Positions 1 through 5,330 of a stretch of 5,330 nt of DNA are shown one piece after another (position 1 is the stretch's first letter; the number at the start of each line of letters is the position of its first letter). A program made the translations under genes and the position numbers. The notes under the pieces were generated by a model. That model saw only the letters and a list, made by a program, of their open reading frames with translations. It did not search any database and was not told the DNA's origin. The stretch is from Oscillospiraceae bacterium (GTDB lineage: Bacteria > Bacillota > Clostridia > Oscillospirales > Ruminococcaceae), in assembly GCA_009776345.1 (NCBI GenBank), contig WRLS01000143.1, positions 1 through 5,330 of the forward strand. Direction: 5' to 3'.

Positions 1-1
1 C

Positions 2-193
2 CCCGCGACCCCCCGCAGAAATCTAAGACTGCACACTTGCCAACATGGCAAGCAAAGAGCAATCAGAAAAACACATCTGCCTTCCGCTTTCGCCTTGCGA
101 GGCTCAAATGCTGGGCGCGGGGAAAAAGATAATCGAAAAAAAGAAAACGAATTTTTCCCCGCTTTTTAAACCTTCATAATGCAGTGTAGATTT
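2..193 (+). repeat. Structured intergenic repeat, copy A
   Basis: This is one arm of an inverted repeat whose partner is 5016-5210 on the other strand. Outside one hairpin loop the copies match at about nine of ten positions, counted by eye. Read on the plus strand it can fold into a closed branched structure. A closing helix pairs 23-32 with 181-189 (eight pairs around a small internal loop). Inside it are hairpin 37-42/46-51 (TTGCCA/TGGCAA), hairpin 92-95/100-103 (GCCT/AGGC, loop TGCG) and a long hairpin 117-127/152-162 (GCGGGGAAAAA/TTTTTCCCCGC, 24-base loop). The 5' end, rich in C, lies at the window edge, so the element may extend upstream. It has no credible ORF. The long hairpin has its T run inside the stem rather than after it, so it is not an intrinsic terminator. 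I do not recognise the family; it could be a non-autonomous mobile element or a structured RNA. Confidence 0.85.
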
Positions 194-276
194 AATAGAC
201 ACAAAGCTGCAAAGGCAAGCAAGAACAAACCTAAAATAAGGAGCGACGCCCGGAAGCGCCCGCGCACGTAATAACA

Positions 277-323
277 GCGGAAAAAGTCTTTAGATAATCT
301 TTTTTCCTAATACCTTTTTCCGC
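277..323. repeat. A/T-armed hairpin, possible diverged copy of the long stem of the flanking repeat
   Basis: A perfect 10-base stem, GCGGAAAAAG (277-286) with CTTTTTCCGC (314-323), surrounds a 27-base loop. The layout matches the long hairpin of the flanking repeats (GCGGGGAAAAA/TTTTTCCCCGC with 24-27 base loops). The loop also resembles that of copy B read on the plus strand: both contain a GATA-like stretch, then CTTTTTT, then a T/A stretch before the 3' arm. The sequence outside the stem does not match the rest of the repeat. It is therefore either a decayed copy or a separate element of similar design. Confidence 0.6.
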
Positions 324-425
324 GTTCGAGACCTGGAGCTCGGCTCGGCTGAGCGATTGGGCGGATTATAGAACAAAGCATATGACGTGCGCGATGAAAG
401 GTACAATGCTATGTAGCTCGTCGGT

Positions 426-490
426 GCGGGGGTCCGGGGTCTCCCCGGTGTGTTTTGTTTCTTTTGCACAAGCAAAAGAAAAGCCCCCGC
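426..490. repeat. Nested hairpin element
   Basis: An outer stem, GCGGGGG (426-432) with CCCCCGC (484-490), encloses two perfect hairpins. The first is CCGGGG/CCCCGG (434-439/443-448, loop TCT). The second is TTTCTTTTGC/GCAAAAGAAA (458-467/472-481, loop ACAA). Together they form a three-way junction. The second hairpin resembles the TTTCTTTTTG/CAAAAAGAAA hairpin near the right end of the window (5271-5304), also next to a G/C hairpin, which suggests a dispersed intergenic repeat type. There is no T run after the outer stem, so it does not look like a standard terminator. Confidence 0.7.
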
Positions 491-578
491 GGCTTGAGCG
501 GTTGGGCTGTGCGTAGCTACAGCAAGAAAAAACCATAACGTAGGCACAAAAATTACGTAAACTGCAAAACTCGTAATC

Positions 579-593
579 AGGAAAGGCTAGGCG
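579..593 (+). promoter_or_regulatory. Ribosome binding region of the AI-2E transporter gene
   Basis: AGGAAAGG (579-586) lies 12 bases before the ATG at 599, a little far. A weaker AGG (589-591) lies 7 bases before it. The site is less ideal than those of galK and eno, suggesting more modest translation. It supports the ATG at 599; the protein then begins with a short polar stretch before the first membrane segment, as expected for the family. Confidence 0.55.
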
Positions 594-598
594 TTATT

Positions 599-1876
599 AT
601 GAAATTTCAGCCCGACAACGAAAAAACGACAATAGCGGTGTACATCTTTTTTATCATCGCCGCGTCAACCGTATTTTTCATGACGCTGCAAAGGATCGAT
701 ATCGTAATCGGGACCGCCGCAAGGCTGACACAGGCACTAACCCCCGCGATTTACGGCCTTGCAATCGCGTTTTTACTGAACCCGGCGGTAAAATTCTTTG
801 AGGCGCAGGTCTTCCTGAAGCTCTTTAAGAAAATCGGGCGGACGGTAAACCGCGGCATCTCGCTTCTTTGTACTTACATCGTATTCTTTGTGGCAATCGG
901 GATGTTCTTCGCTATAGTCATGCCGCAGTTTATCAGCAGTTTGATTGGGATCGGGGCAAGGCTGCCGTCCTACTACAAATCGCTGCAGATCATGTTTTTC
1001 GGCGCGATGGACGCGATGTCCGGTATGTTCGCGGACGACCCGGAGATCAGCGCGATCTGGCTTTCGGCATACAGCAATATCATGAACGCGATCGACGATG
1101 TGCTGCCGTTTATGATCGACTGGCTTACCAATGACCTGCTTAATGTGGTGGCGATGTTTGTCGGGCGCATTACCTCAGGCGTATTCACGGGCATACTGGG
1201 GCTGATTTTATCGATCTATTTCCTCATTGAAAAAGAAAAGCTGATGGCACAGGCGCGAAAAATCTGCGAGGCTGTTTTCCCGGAAAGGGCCACGGGCATA
1301 CTCTACGAGTGCGTTGTGGATATAAACCGCAGGTTCGGCGGCTTTGTCACAGGCAAGATCATTGAATCAATTATCATGGGCATACTATGCTACATCGGCA
1401 TGGTTATACTGCGGCTGCCGTTCGCGCTGCTGATCAGCGTGATTGTCGGCGTATTTAATGTTGTGCCGTACTTCGGCTCTATTGTCGGCGCGATCCCGGG
1501 GATAGTGCTGCTGCTTATCTATGATATCGAAAAAGGCCCCGTGCAGTCGTTTATATTTTTCATTTTTATCCTGATCCTCCAGCAATTCGACGGGAATGTA
1601 CTCGGCCCGAAGATACTGGGCGATTCCACGGGGCTTACCGCGTTTTGGGTAATTTTTTCCATCATGCTGTTCAGCAATTTATTCTCGGTGGTCGGGATGC
1701 TTATCGGTGTGCCGCTGTTCGCGGTTATTTACCACCTGACCCGCCGTTTTATAAACCATATTTTGACGAAGAAGGATAAATCAACCGATACAGGCGATTA
1801 CGCAACGGAAAAGAACCCGCTTCTAAGGGGACCGGTTAGGGAGCCTGTAAAAAAGAAAGTAAAGAAAGGGCGTTAG
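599..1876 (+). CDS. AI-2E family transporter (TqsA/PerM-type membrane protein)
   Basis: This 425-residue polytopic inner-membrane protein belongs to the AI-2E transporter family (formerly UPF0118). Members include the E. coli autoinducer-2 exporter TqsA and proteins described as ion antiporters, so the substrate cannot be read from the sequence. Hydrophobic segments lie near residues 11-30, 44-61, 86-110, 192-210, 255-308 (two spans), 316-328 and 345-380. A long, less hydrophobic section (about 111-190) separates the third and fourth, as is usual in the family. Family landmarks are a TGK (251-253), the NVVPYFGSIVGAIPG segment (287-301), QQFDGNVLGPKILG (328-341) and a final glycine-rich VVGMLIGVPLFAV stretch. 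The protein ends in a polar, lysine-rich tail (about 391-425), probably cytoplasmic. Length is slightly above the usual 340-400 because of that tail. It is the first gene of a likely operon; its stop is 2 bases before the next start. Family assignment is firm, transported substrate unknown. Confidence 0.9.
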   Translation: MKFQPDNEKTTIAVYIFFIIAASTVFFMTLQRIDIVIGTAARLTQALTPAIYGLAIAFLLNPAVKFFEAQVFLKLFKKIGRTVNRGISLLCTYIVFFVAIGMFFAIVMPQFISSLIGIGARLPSYYKSLQIMFFGAMDAMSGMFADDPEISAIWLSAYSNIMNAIDDVLPFMIDWLTNDLLNVVAMFVGRITSGVFTGILGLILSIYFLIEKEKLMAQARKICEAVFPERATGILYECVVDINRRFGGFVTGKIIESIIMGILCYIGMVILRLPFALLISVIVGVFNVVPYFGSIVGAIPGIVLLLIYDIEKGPVQSFIFFIFILILQQFDGNVLGPKILGDSTGLTAFWVIFSIMLFSNLFSVVGMLIGVPLFAVIYHLTRRFINHILTKKDKSTDTGDYATEKNPLLRGPVREPVKKKVKKGR

Positions 1877-1878
1877 CA

Positions 1879-2238
1879 ATGGCGTTTAAAATGCTTACAA
1901 ATAACGTCGCCCACGTACAAAGCGACAGCGGAAAGCCGATACTGCACAACACACAATCCGCGCTTGACCTTATTTCAAGCGCGTGGTATGAGGGCGATGT
2001 GACACGCCTGGTCATCTCAAAAAAGGATGTCTGCGAGGACTTCTTCAACCCGCAGACAGGCATTGCCGACGATATGCTGCGCCGTTTTTGCGATTACGGC
2101 TTCCGTATAGCGATTGTCGGCGACTTCAGCACATACGCGAACCAAAAGGTTTTGGATTTCATCCGTGAGAGCAATAAAGGCAGGGTTCTGAGGTTCGCGG
2201 ACAGCTTCGATACGGCGATTGGGTTATTGAGCAGTTAA
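1879..2238 (+). CDS. DUF4180 domain-containing protein
   Basis: A small soluble protein of 119 residues with no signal peptide or membrane segment. I recognise it as DUF4180 from its conserved course: QSALDLISSAWYEGDVTRLV (26-45), a KxxVCEDFFNPQTGIADDML segment (about 49-67), then FRIAIVGDFSTYANQKVLDF (75-94) and the IRESNKGR ending (95-102). The length matches a complete family member and the domain fills the protein. The function of the family is not established, and I see no catalytic motif that would settle it. The alternating hydrophobic RIAIVGDFS strand followed by a helix resembles an alpha/beta fold. The ATG lies 2 bases after the transporter stop codon, so translation is probably coupled; purine-rich AAAGAAAGGG (1861-1870), inside the transporter gene, can serve as the ribosome binding site. 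Galactokinase follows after 18 bases. Family call is fairly sure, role unknown. Confidence 0.85.
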   Translation: MAFKMLTNNVAHVQSDSGKPILHNTQSALDLISSAWYEGDVTRLVISKKDVCEDFFNPQTGIADDMLRRFCDYGFRIAIVGDFSTYANQKVLDFIRESNKGRVLRFADSFDTAIGLLSS

Positions 2239-2242
2239 TGGC

Positions 2243-2250
2243 AGGAGGGG
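2243..2250 (+). promoter_or_regulatory. Strong ribosome binding site of galactokinase
   Basis: AGGAGGGG lies just after the DUF4180 stop codon, and its AGGAGG core is 8 bases from the ATG at 2257. It fixes this start over any internal ATG and fits a downstream gene in an operon that is translated strongly in its own right. Confidence 0.85.
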
Positions 2251-2256
2251 AAACAT

Positions 2257-3534
2257 ATGCAGCAAATATCCCGGATACTTGACGATTTAAAAAACGGCGC
2301 GTATGGAAACGCGTTTGCGCGGCTTTACGCGGAAAAGGCGGAAAATCAGGCGGCGCGGTACAATGATGCAATTATGCAGTTTGAAAAGCTGTACGGCCAT
2401 AAAGAAGCGCGGCTGTTTTCCGCGCCCGGCCGCACAGAGGTGGGCGGCAATCACACCGACCACCAGCGCGGGCGCGTGCTTGCGGCGGCGGTTAATATGG
2501 ATATAATCTGTGTTGCCGCGCCTAATGACGACGGCGTGATACGGATAAAATCCGCCGGTTATGAGATGGATGAAGTGAGCGTGGGCGATTTTTCGGCAAA
2601 GCCGGGTGAGGAAAACACGGCAATCGCGCTGATACGCGGTGTTGCCGCGCGATGTGCGGCGCTTGGCTTTTTGGTTTGCGGCTTTGACGCGTACACAACG
2701 TCAGACGTGCTGAAGGGCTCCGGGCTTTCATCGTCCGCGGCGTTTGAGGTTGCAGTTGGCGTGATGATCAGCCGCCTGTTCAACGACGGCGGTATCAGCC
2801 CTGTAGAAATAGCGAAGATCGGGCAATTTGCGGAGAATAATTATTTCGGGAAGCCATCGGGGCTTATGGATCAAATGGCGTCGTCTGTCGGGGGATTTAT
2901 TACAATAGACTTCGCCGACCCCGAACAGCCGATAATCAGCCCCGTCGGCTTTGATTTCGCGCCCTGCGGGCACAGCCTTTGTATTGTAGACACCGGGGGC
3001 AGCCACGCAAACCTTACGGGCGAATACGCGGCGATCCCCGCGGAGATGAAAAGTATAGCGCGGGAGCTTGGCGCGGAGTTTTTGCGGGAGGCCGACTACA
3101 ATGCCTTTTATGCGCGCATACCCGAGCTGCGCAAAAAATGCGGCGACAGGGCCGTACTGCGCGCGATGCACTTTTTCGGCGACAACAACCGGGTCGTAAA
3201 GCAGGCTGACGCGCTTTCGCGCGGGGATTTTGAGGGGTTCAAAAATCTGATAATCGAATCGGGGCAGTCGTCCCTGTCGATGCTGCAAAATATATTTGCC
3301 TGTCACGCCCCGGATGAGCAGGGCGTTACGCTCGCGTTGGCGGCAAGCGGGAAAATCCTCGCGGGCAGGGGCGCGTGGCGGGTGCATGGCGGCGGGTTTG
3401 CGGGGACGATCCAGGCATTCGTGCCGGATGTTTTGCTCGGCGGCTACATACAGGCGATGGAGGGGATTTTCGGCGCGGGCTCCTGCCACCGGCTTTCTGT
3501 GAGGCCGATAGGCGGCACGGAGATTTTAAAATAG
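2257..3534 (+). CDS. galK: Galactokinase family protein (GHMP sugar kinase)
   Basis: A 425-residue cytoplasmic GHMP-superfamily kinase, expected to phosphorylate galactose at C1 with ATP, the first committed step of the Leloir pathway. All three GHMP blocks are present. The sugar-binding block is GRTEVGGNHTDH (58-69), with R59 and D68 at the usual positions. The ATP loop is KGSGLSSSAA (153-162). The C-terminal glycine block is RVHGGGFAG (375-383). The catalytic aspartate is D205 in SGLMDQMASSVGG, and Y257 in GEYAAIP fits the sugar-contacting tyrosine. The protein is longer than E. coli GalK (382) because of about 40 extra N-terminal residues, as in related Clostridia proteins. One departure stands out: the usual GEHTDY is GNHTDH, so the glutamate that contacts the sugar C6 hydroxyl in classical galactokinases is N65. 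The true substrate might therefore differ from galactose. AUA isoleucine codons look commoner than in enolase. No galT or galE is in the window. Confidence 0.9.
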   Translation: MQQISRILDDLKNGAYGNAFARLYAEKAENQAARYNDAIMQFEKLYGHKEARLFSAPGRTEVGGNHTDHQRGRVLAAAVNMDIICVAAPNDDGVIRIKSAGYEMDEVSVGDFSAKPGEENTAIALIRGVAARCAALGFLVCGFDAYTTSDVLKGSGLSSSAAFEVAVGVMISRLFNDGGISPVEIAKIGQFAENNYFGKPSGLMDQMASSVGGFITIDFADPEQPIISPVGFDFAPCGHSLCIVDTGGSHANLTGEYAAIPAEMKSIARELGAEFLREADYNAFYARIPELRKKCGDRAVLRAMHFFGDNNRVVKQADALSRGDFEGFKNLIIESGQSSLSMLQNIFACHAPDEQGVTLALAASGKILAGRGAWRVHGGGFAGTIQAFVPDVLLGGYIQAMEGIFGAGSCHRLSVRPIGGTEILK

Positions 3535-3582
3535 GAAATTTATAAAATTTTATCCGGACCCCTTTTAAATCCCGGAAAAATT

Positions 3583-3591
3583 TGTTATTAT
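3583..3591 (+). promoter_or_regulatory. Candidate extended -10 promoter of enolase
   Basis: TGTTATTAT matches the extended -10 pattern (TG, one base, then TATTAT, five of six to TATAAT) in an AT-rich gap between galK and eno. The best -35 at a 17-base spacing, TTTTAA (3563-3568), is poor, which an extended -10 can tolerate. Transcription would begin near 3598, leaving an untranslated leader of about 30 bases that carries the ribosome binding site. A TACAAT at 3597-3602 is an alternative -10 without a convincing -35. Confidence 0.5.
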
Positions 3592-3611
3592 ATCCTTACA
3601 ATACGTTACAG

Positions 3612-3618
3612 TAAGGAG
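3612..3618 (+). promoter_or_regulatory. Strong ribosome binding site of enolase
   Basis: TAAGGAG lies 9 bases before the ATG at 3628. It fits a highly translated housekeeping gene and confirms the start, which gives the standard enolase N-terminus. Confidence 0.85.
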
Positions 3619-3627
3619 TGCCTATCC

Positions 3628-4923
3628 ATGTCCAAAATAAGTGCAATCAAAGCAATCGAAGTGATCGACTCCCGCGGCAACCCCACCATTGAGGTTGAGG
3701 TTTACACCGAAGGCGGCGCGTATGGCCGCGCAATGGTCCCGTCCGGCGCGTCTACCGGCGAGCATGAAGCCATTGAACTGCGCGACGGCGACAAATCCCG
3801 CTACCTCGGCAAGGGCGTGCTGAAAGCAGTTGCCAATGTCAACGACGTAATCGCGCCCGCACTGATCGGCAAGTATGATGTCACCGACCAGGTAAAAATC
3901 GACCGCGCCATGATCGAGCTTGACGGCACGGAAAACAAAGGCAAGCTGGGCGCGAACGCCATTTTGGGCGTTTCCATGGCAGTAGCGCACGCCGGTGCCG
4001 ATTACCACGGCCTGCCGCTTTATCAGTATCTCGGCGGCTTTAACGCAAAACAGCTCCCCACCCCGATGATGAATATCCTAAACGGCGGTTCCCACGCGGA
4101 CAACTCCGTGGATTTCCAGGAGTTCATGATTATGCCTGTCGGCGCGTGCTGTTTTAAAGAATGTATACGCATGGGCGCGGAGGTTTTCCACGCGCTTAAA
4201 AAAGTGCTGGGCGATAAAGGCAAGAACACCGCCGTGGGCGATGAAGGCGGCTTTGCCCCCGACCTTGATTCCAACGAAGACGCGCTGAAAGTCATCATGG
4301 AGGCGATAACGGCCGCCGGTTATAAGCCGGGCGAGGATGTGAAGATCGCCATGGACGTGGCATCCTCCGAGTTTTACAATAAAGACACCGGGAAATATGA
4401 CCTTGCCGGAGAGGGCAAATCCCTCACCGCGGACGAGCTTATCAGCCTTTATGAGGGCTTTATTGAAAAATACCCCATCGTATCCATCGAGGACGGGCTG
4501 GACGAAAACGACTGGGAGGGCTACAAAAAAATGACCGCGCGGCTGGGCGGGCGCGTACAGCTTGTCGGCGACGACTTCTTCGTCACAAACACAAAACGCC
4601 TTGCCAGGGGTATCGAAGAGGGTATGTGCAACTCCATTTTGATCAAAGTTAACCAAATAGGCACATTGACAGAAACCTTTGAAGCCATTGAGATGGCGAA
4701 GCGCGCCGGTTATACGGCTGTGGTTTCGCACCGCTCCGGTGAAACCGAGGATGTGACAATCGCCGACATTGCCGTTGCGACCAACGCCGGGCAGATTAAA
4801 ACAGGCTCGATGAGCCGTACTGACCGCATCGCGAAGTACAACCGCCTGCTGAAGATCGAGGATATGCTGGGCAGCGCGGCGGTTTACGGCGGCTATGACA
4901 GCTTTTATAACCTTAAAAAATAA
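3628..4923 (+). CDS. eno: Enolase (phosphopyruvate hydratase)
   Basis: A complete 431-residue enolase, the usual bacterial length. It interconverts 2-phosphoglycerate and phosphoenolpyruvate in glycolysis and gluconeogenesis, in the cytoplasm, with two magnesium ions. The N-terminal domain carries IEVIDSRGNPTIEVEV (about 10-25) and the mobile loop PSGASTGEHEA (38-48). H156 (GGSHADN) and E165 (DFQEFMI) are the usual active-site residues. The catalytic pair is E206 (GDEGGFAP) and K340 (LIKVNQIGTLTET, the family signature). Magnesium ligands are D243 (AMDVASSEF), E288 (SIEDGL) and D315 (VGDDFF). The phosphate-binding SHRSGETED (367-375) and K391 are intact. Isoleucine is mostly ATC or ATT here while galK uses many ATA codons, as expected of strong expression. 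The gene has its own candidate promoter and strong ribosome binding site 5' and an intrinsic terminator 3', so it is probably transcribed alone, with possible read-through from galK. No residue expected for function is missing. Confidence 0.98.
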   Translation: MSKISAIKAIEVIDSRGNPTIEVEVYTEGGAYGRAMVPSGASTGEHEAIELRDGDKSRYLGKGVLKAVANVNDVIAPALIGKYDVTDQVKIDRAMIELDGTENKGKLGANAILGVSMAVAHAGADYHGLPLYQYLGGFNAKQLPTPMMNILNGGSHADNSVDFQEFMIMPVGACCFKECIRMGAEVFHALKKVLGDKGKNTAVGDEGGFAPDLDSNEDALKVIMEAITAAGYKPGEDVKIAMDVASSEFYNKDTGKYDLAGEGKSLTADELISLYEGFIEKYPIVSIEDGLDENDWEGYKKMTARLGGRVQLVGDDFFVTNTKRLARGIEEGMCNSILIKVNQIGTLTETFEAIEMAKRAGYTAVVSHRSGETEDVTIADIAVATNAGQIKTGSMSRTDRIAKYNRLLKIEDMLGSAAVYGGYDSFYNLKK

Positions 4924-4938
4924 TGCGCACCAACCGGG

Positions 4939-4969
4939 AAAAGCACACGGCGAAAATCGTGTGCTTTTT
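4939..4969 (+). terminator. Intrinsic terminator of enolase
   Basis: A perfect 11-base stem, AAAAGCACACG (4939-4949) with CGTGTGCTTTT (4958-4968), has an 8-base loop and ends in a run of five T (4965-4969). It begins 16 bases after the eno stop codon. The A run on the 5' side gives a T run on the opposite strand too, so it may act in both directions. Confidence 0.93.
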
Positions 4970-5015
4970 GTGGTACCGGGCACTGCCCGCGAATTTTGCA
5001 AAAAGTATAAAGCAC

Positions 5016-5210
5016 AAAGCTACACTGCTAACTGAAGGTTTAAGAAGCGGGGAAAAATATATGATATACTTTTTTCTTTATATCTTTTTCCCCGCACCCA
5101 GCATTTGAGCCCCGCAGGGCGAAAGCGGAAGGCAGATGTGTTTTGCTGATTGCTCATAACTTACCGTACTGGCAAGTGTGCAGTCTTAGATTTCTGCGGG
5201 GGGTCGCGGG
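5016..5210 (-). repeat. Structured intergenic repeat, copy B (inverted)
   Basis: This is the inverted partner of 2-193. Read on the minus strand it has the same parts in the same order. The closing helix pairs 5180-5189 with 5020-5028, both sides identical in sequence to copy A. The small hairpin at 5161-5175 keeps five pairs, one of them G-U on this strand. Hairpin 5109-5120 is GCCC/GGGC where copy A has GCCT/AGGC. The long hairpin (5047-5057/5085-5095) keeps its 11-base stem exactly, while its loop has diverged and gained an inner stem, GATATA/TATATC (5063-5068/5079-5084). Copy B starts about 45 bases past the eno terminator and points towards eno. A short plus-strand reading frame over it (4923-5108) begins at the eno stop and runs through the terminator, so I do not call it a gene. 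Confidence 0.85.
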
Positions 5211-5227
5211 TGTTCTTAGGGGGCGAG

Positions 5228-5245
5228 TGGGGGCAGCGGCCCCCA
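5228..5245. repeat. G/C-rich hairpin beside copy B
   Basis: TGGGGGC (5228-5234) pairs with GCCCCCA (5239-5245) around the loop AGCG. It lies between copy B and the T/A hairpin at 5271-5304 in a G-then-C-rich stretch with no gene. It is not followed by a T run, so it is not a clear terminator. Confidence 0.65.
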
Positions 5246-5270
5246 GCCCCCTGAGCCGCGTTTTTCTTTG

Positions 5271-5304
5271 TTACTTTCTTTTTGGTGGCGCAAAAAGAAA
5301 GTAA
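5271..5304. repeat. Perfect 14-base hairpin (TTACTTTCTTTTTG type)
   Basis: TTACTTTCTTTTTG (5271-5284) pairs without mismatch with CAAAAAGAAAGTAA (5291-5304) around GTGGCG. It resembles the TTTCTTTTGC/GCAAAAGAAA hairpin at 458-481 in sequence and in having a G/C hairpin just upstream. From memory, hairpins of this look are common between genes in Clostridia; I cannot check that here. No gene is seen from 5211 to the window end. Confidence 0.75.
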
Positions 5305-5330
5305 ATAATGCGTCGCGGAGCGCGCTGTTG

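Larger units (their letters stand above)
194..598. other. Gene-free region upstream of the transporter gene
   Basis: No gene is supported in these roughly 400 bases. The region holds an A/T-armed hairpin (277-323), a nested set of stems (426-490), and a near-duplicate 15-mer (350-364 and 495-509, 13 of 15 identical, TGAGCGATTGGGCGG-like). A short palindrome, TTACGTAA, lies at 553-560. The one longish reading frame, on the minus strand (290-547), is proline, serine and arginine rich, runs through the hairpins and resembles no family, so I do not call it. The promoter of the downstream three-gene cluster should lie here, but I found no -35/-10 pair good enough to name. Confidence 0.7.

Noticed and set aside
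322..340. GTTCGAGAC as a possible tRNA T-loop
   Set aside because: No matching acceptor, D or anticodon arms can be built around it on either strand.
290..547. Minus-strand 85-codon reading frame upstream of the transporter gene
   Set aside because: Low-complexity Pro/Ser/Arg composition, overlaps the hairpins, no recognisable domain and no convincing ribosome binding site.
2728..3489. Minus-strand 253-codon reading frame opposite galactokinase
   Set aside because: Antisense shadow of galK, rich in Arg, Ala and His with no domain I recognise.
3553..3576. TCCGG/CCGGA stem between galK and eno as a galK terminator
   Set aside because: Only five pairs with a 14-base loop, and it is followed by A rather than a T run, so termination is not supported.
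4078..5001. Long minus-strand reading frame (307 codons) opposite enolase
   Set aside because: It is the antisense shadow of eno, whose GC-biased codons leave the opposite frame open; it starts beyond the eno terminator and resembles no family.
4923..5108. Plus-strand 61-codon reading frame starting at the eno stop codon
   Set aside because: It runs through the eno terminator and into the structured repeat, and its start has no ribosome binding site.
2..5210. Composite transposon bounded by insertion sequences
   Set aside because: The repeat arms carry no transposase gene or remnant, and the cargo is ordinary chromosomal metabolism including enolase.

Overview
The window looks like a piece of a moderate-to-high GC Clostridia-type Bacillota chromosome, probably a gut or metagenomic lineage. 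This rests on the Clostridia-like galactokinase and enolase sequences, the DUF4180 protein, the strong AGGAGG-type ribosome binding sites and the structured intergenic repeats. Nothing in it fixes the genus.

Layout. A roughly 190-base structured repeat (copy A, 2-193) opens the window. It is followed by about 400 bases of gene-free DNA (194-598) packed with hairpins. A tight same-strand cluster comes next: an AI-2E family membrane transporter (599-1876), a DUF4180 protein (1879-2238, 2 bases downstream) and a galactokinase-family sugar kinase (2257-3534, 18 bases downstream). After a 93-base AT-rich gap with a candidate extended -10 promoter comes enolase (3628-4923), closed by a clear intrinsic terminator (4939-4969). 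The window ends with a second copy of the structured repeat in the opposite orientation (copy B, 5016-5210), then two more hairpins (5228-5304).

How the genes relate. Enolase is a housekeeping glycolytic gene with its own apparent promoter and terminator. The three upstream genes are spaced like one transcript. Galactokinase would feed sugar phosphate towards glycolysis. The roles of the AI-2E protein and the DUF4180 protein are not known from sequence, so any link to sugar use is inference from position. No galT, galE or sugar uptake gene is in view.

The most unusual content is non-coding. The two inverted repeat copies share one predicted branched fold: a closing helix plus three hairpins. 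Differences between the copies include a paired T-A to C-G change and a G-C to G-U change inside stems, which suggests selection on a folded RNA or single-stranded DNA. I do not recognise the family. No transposase, CRISPR array, tRNA or rRNA is visible.
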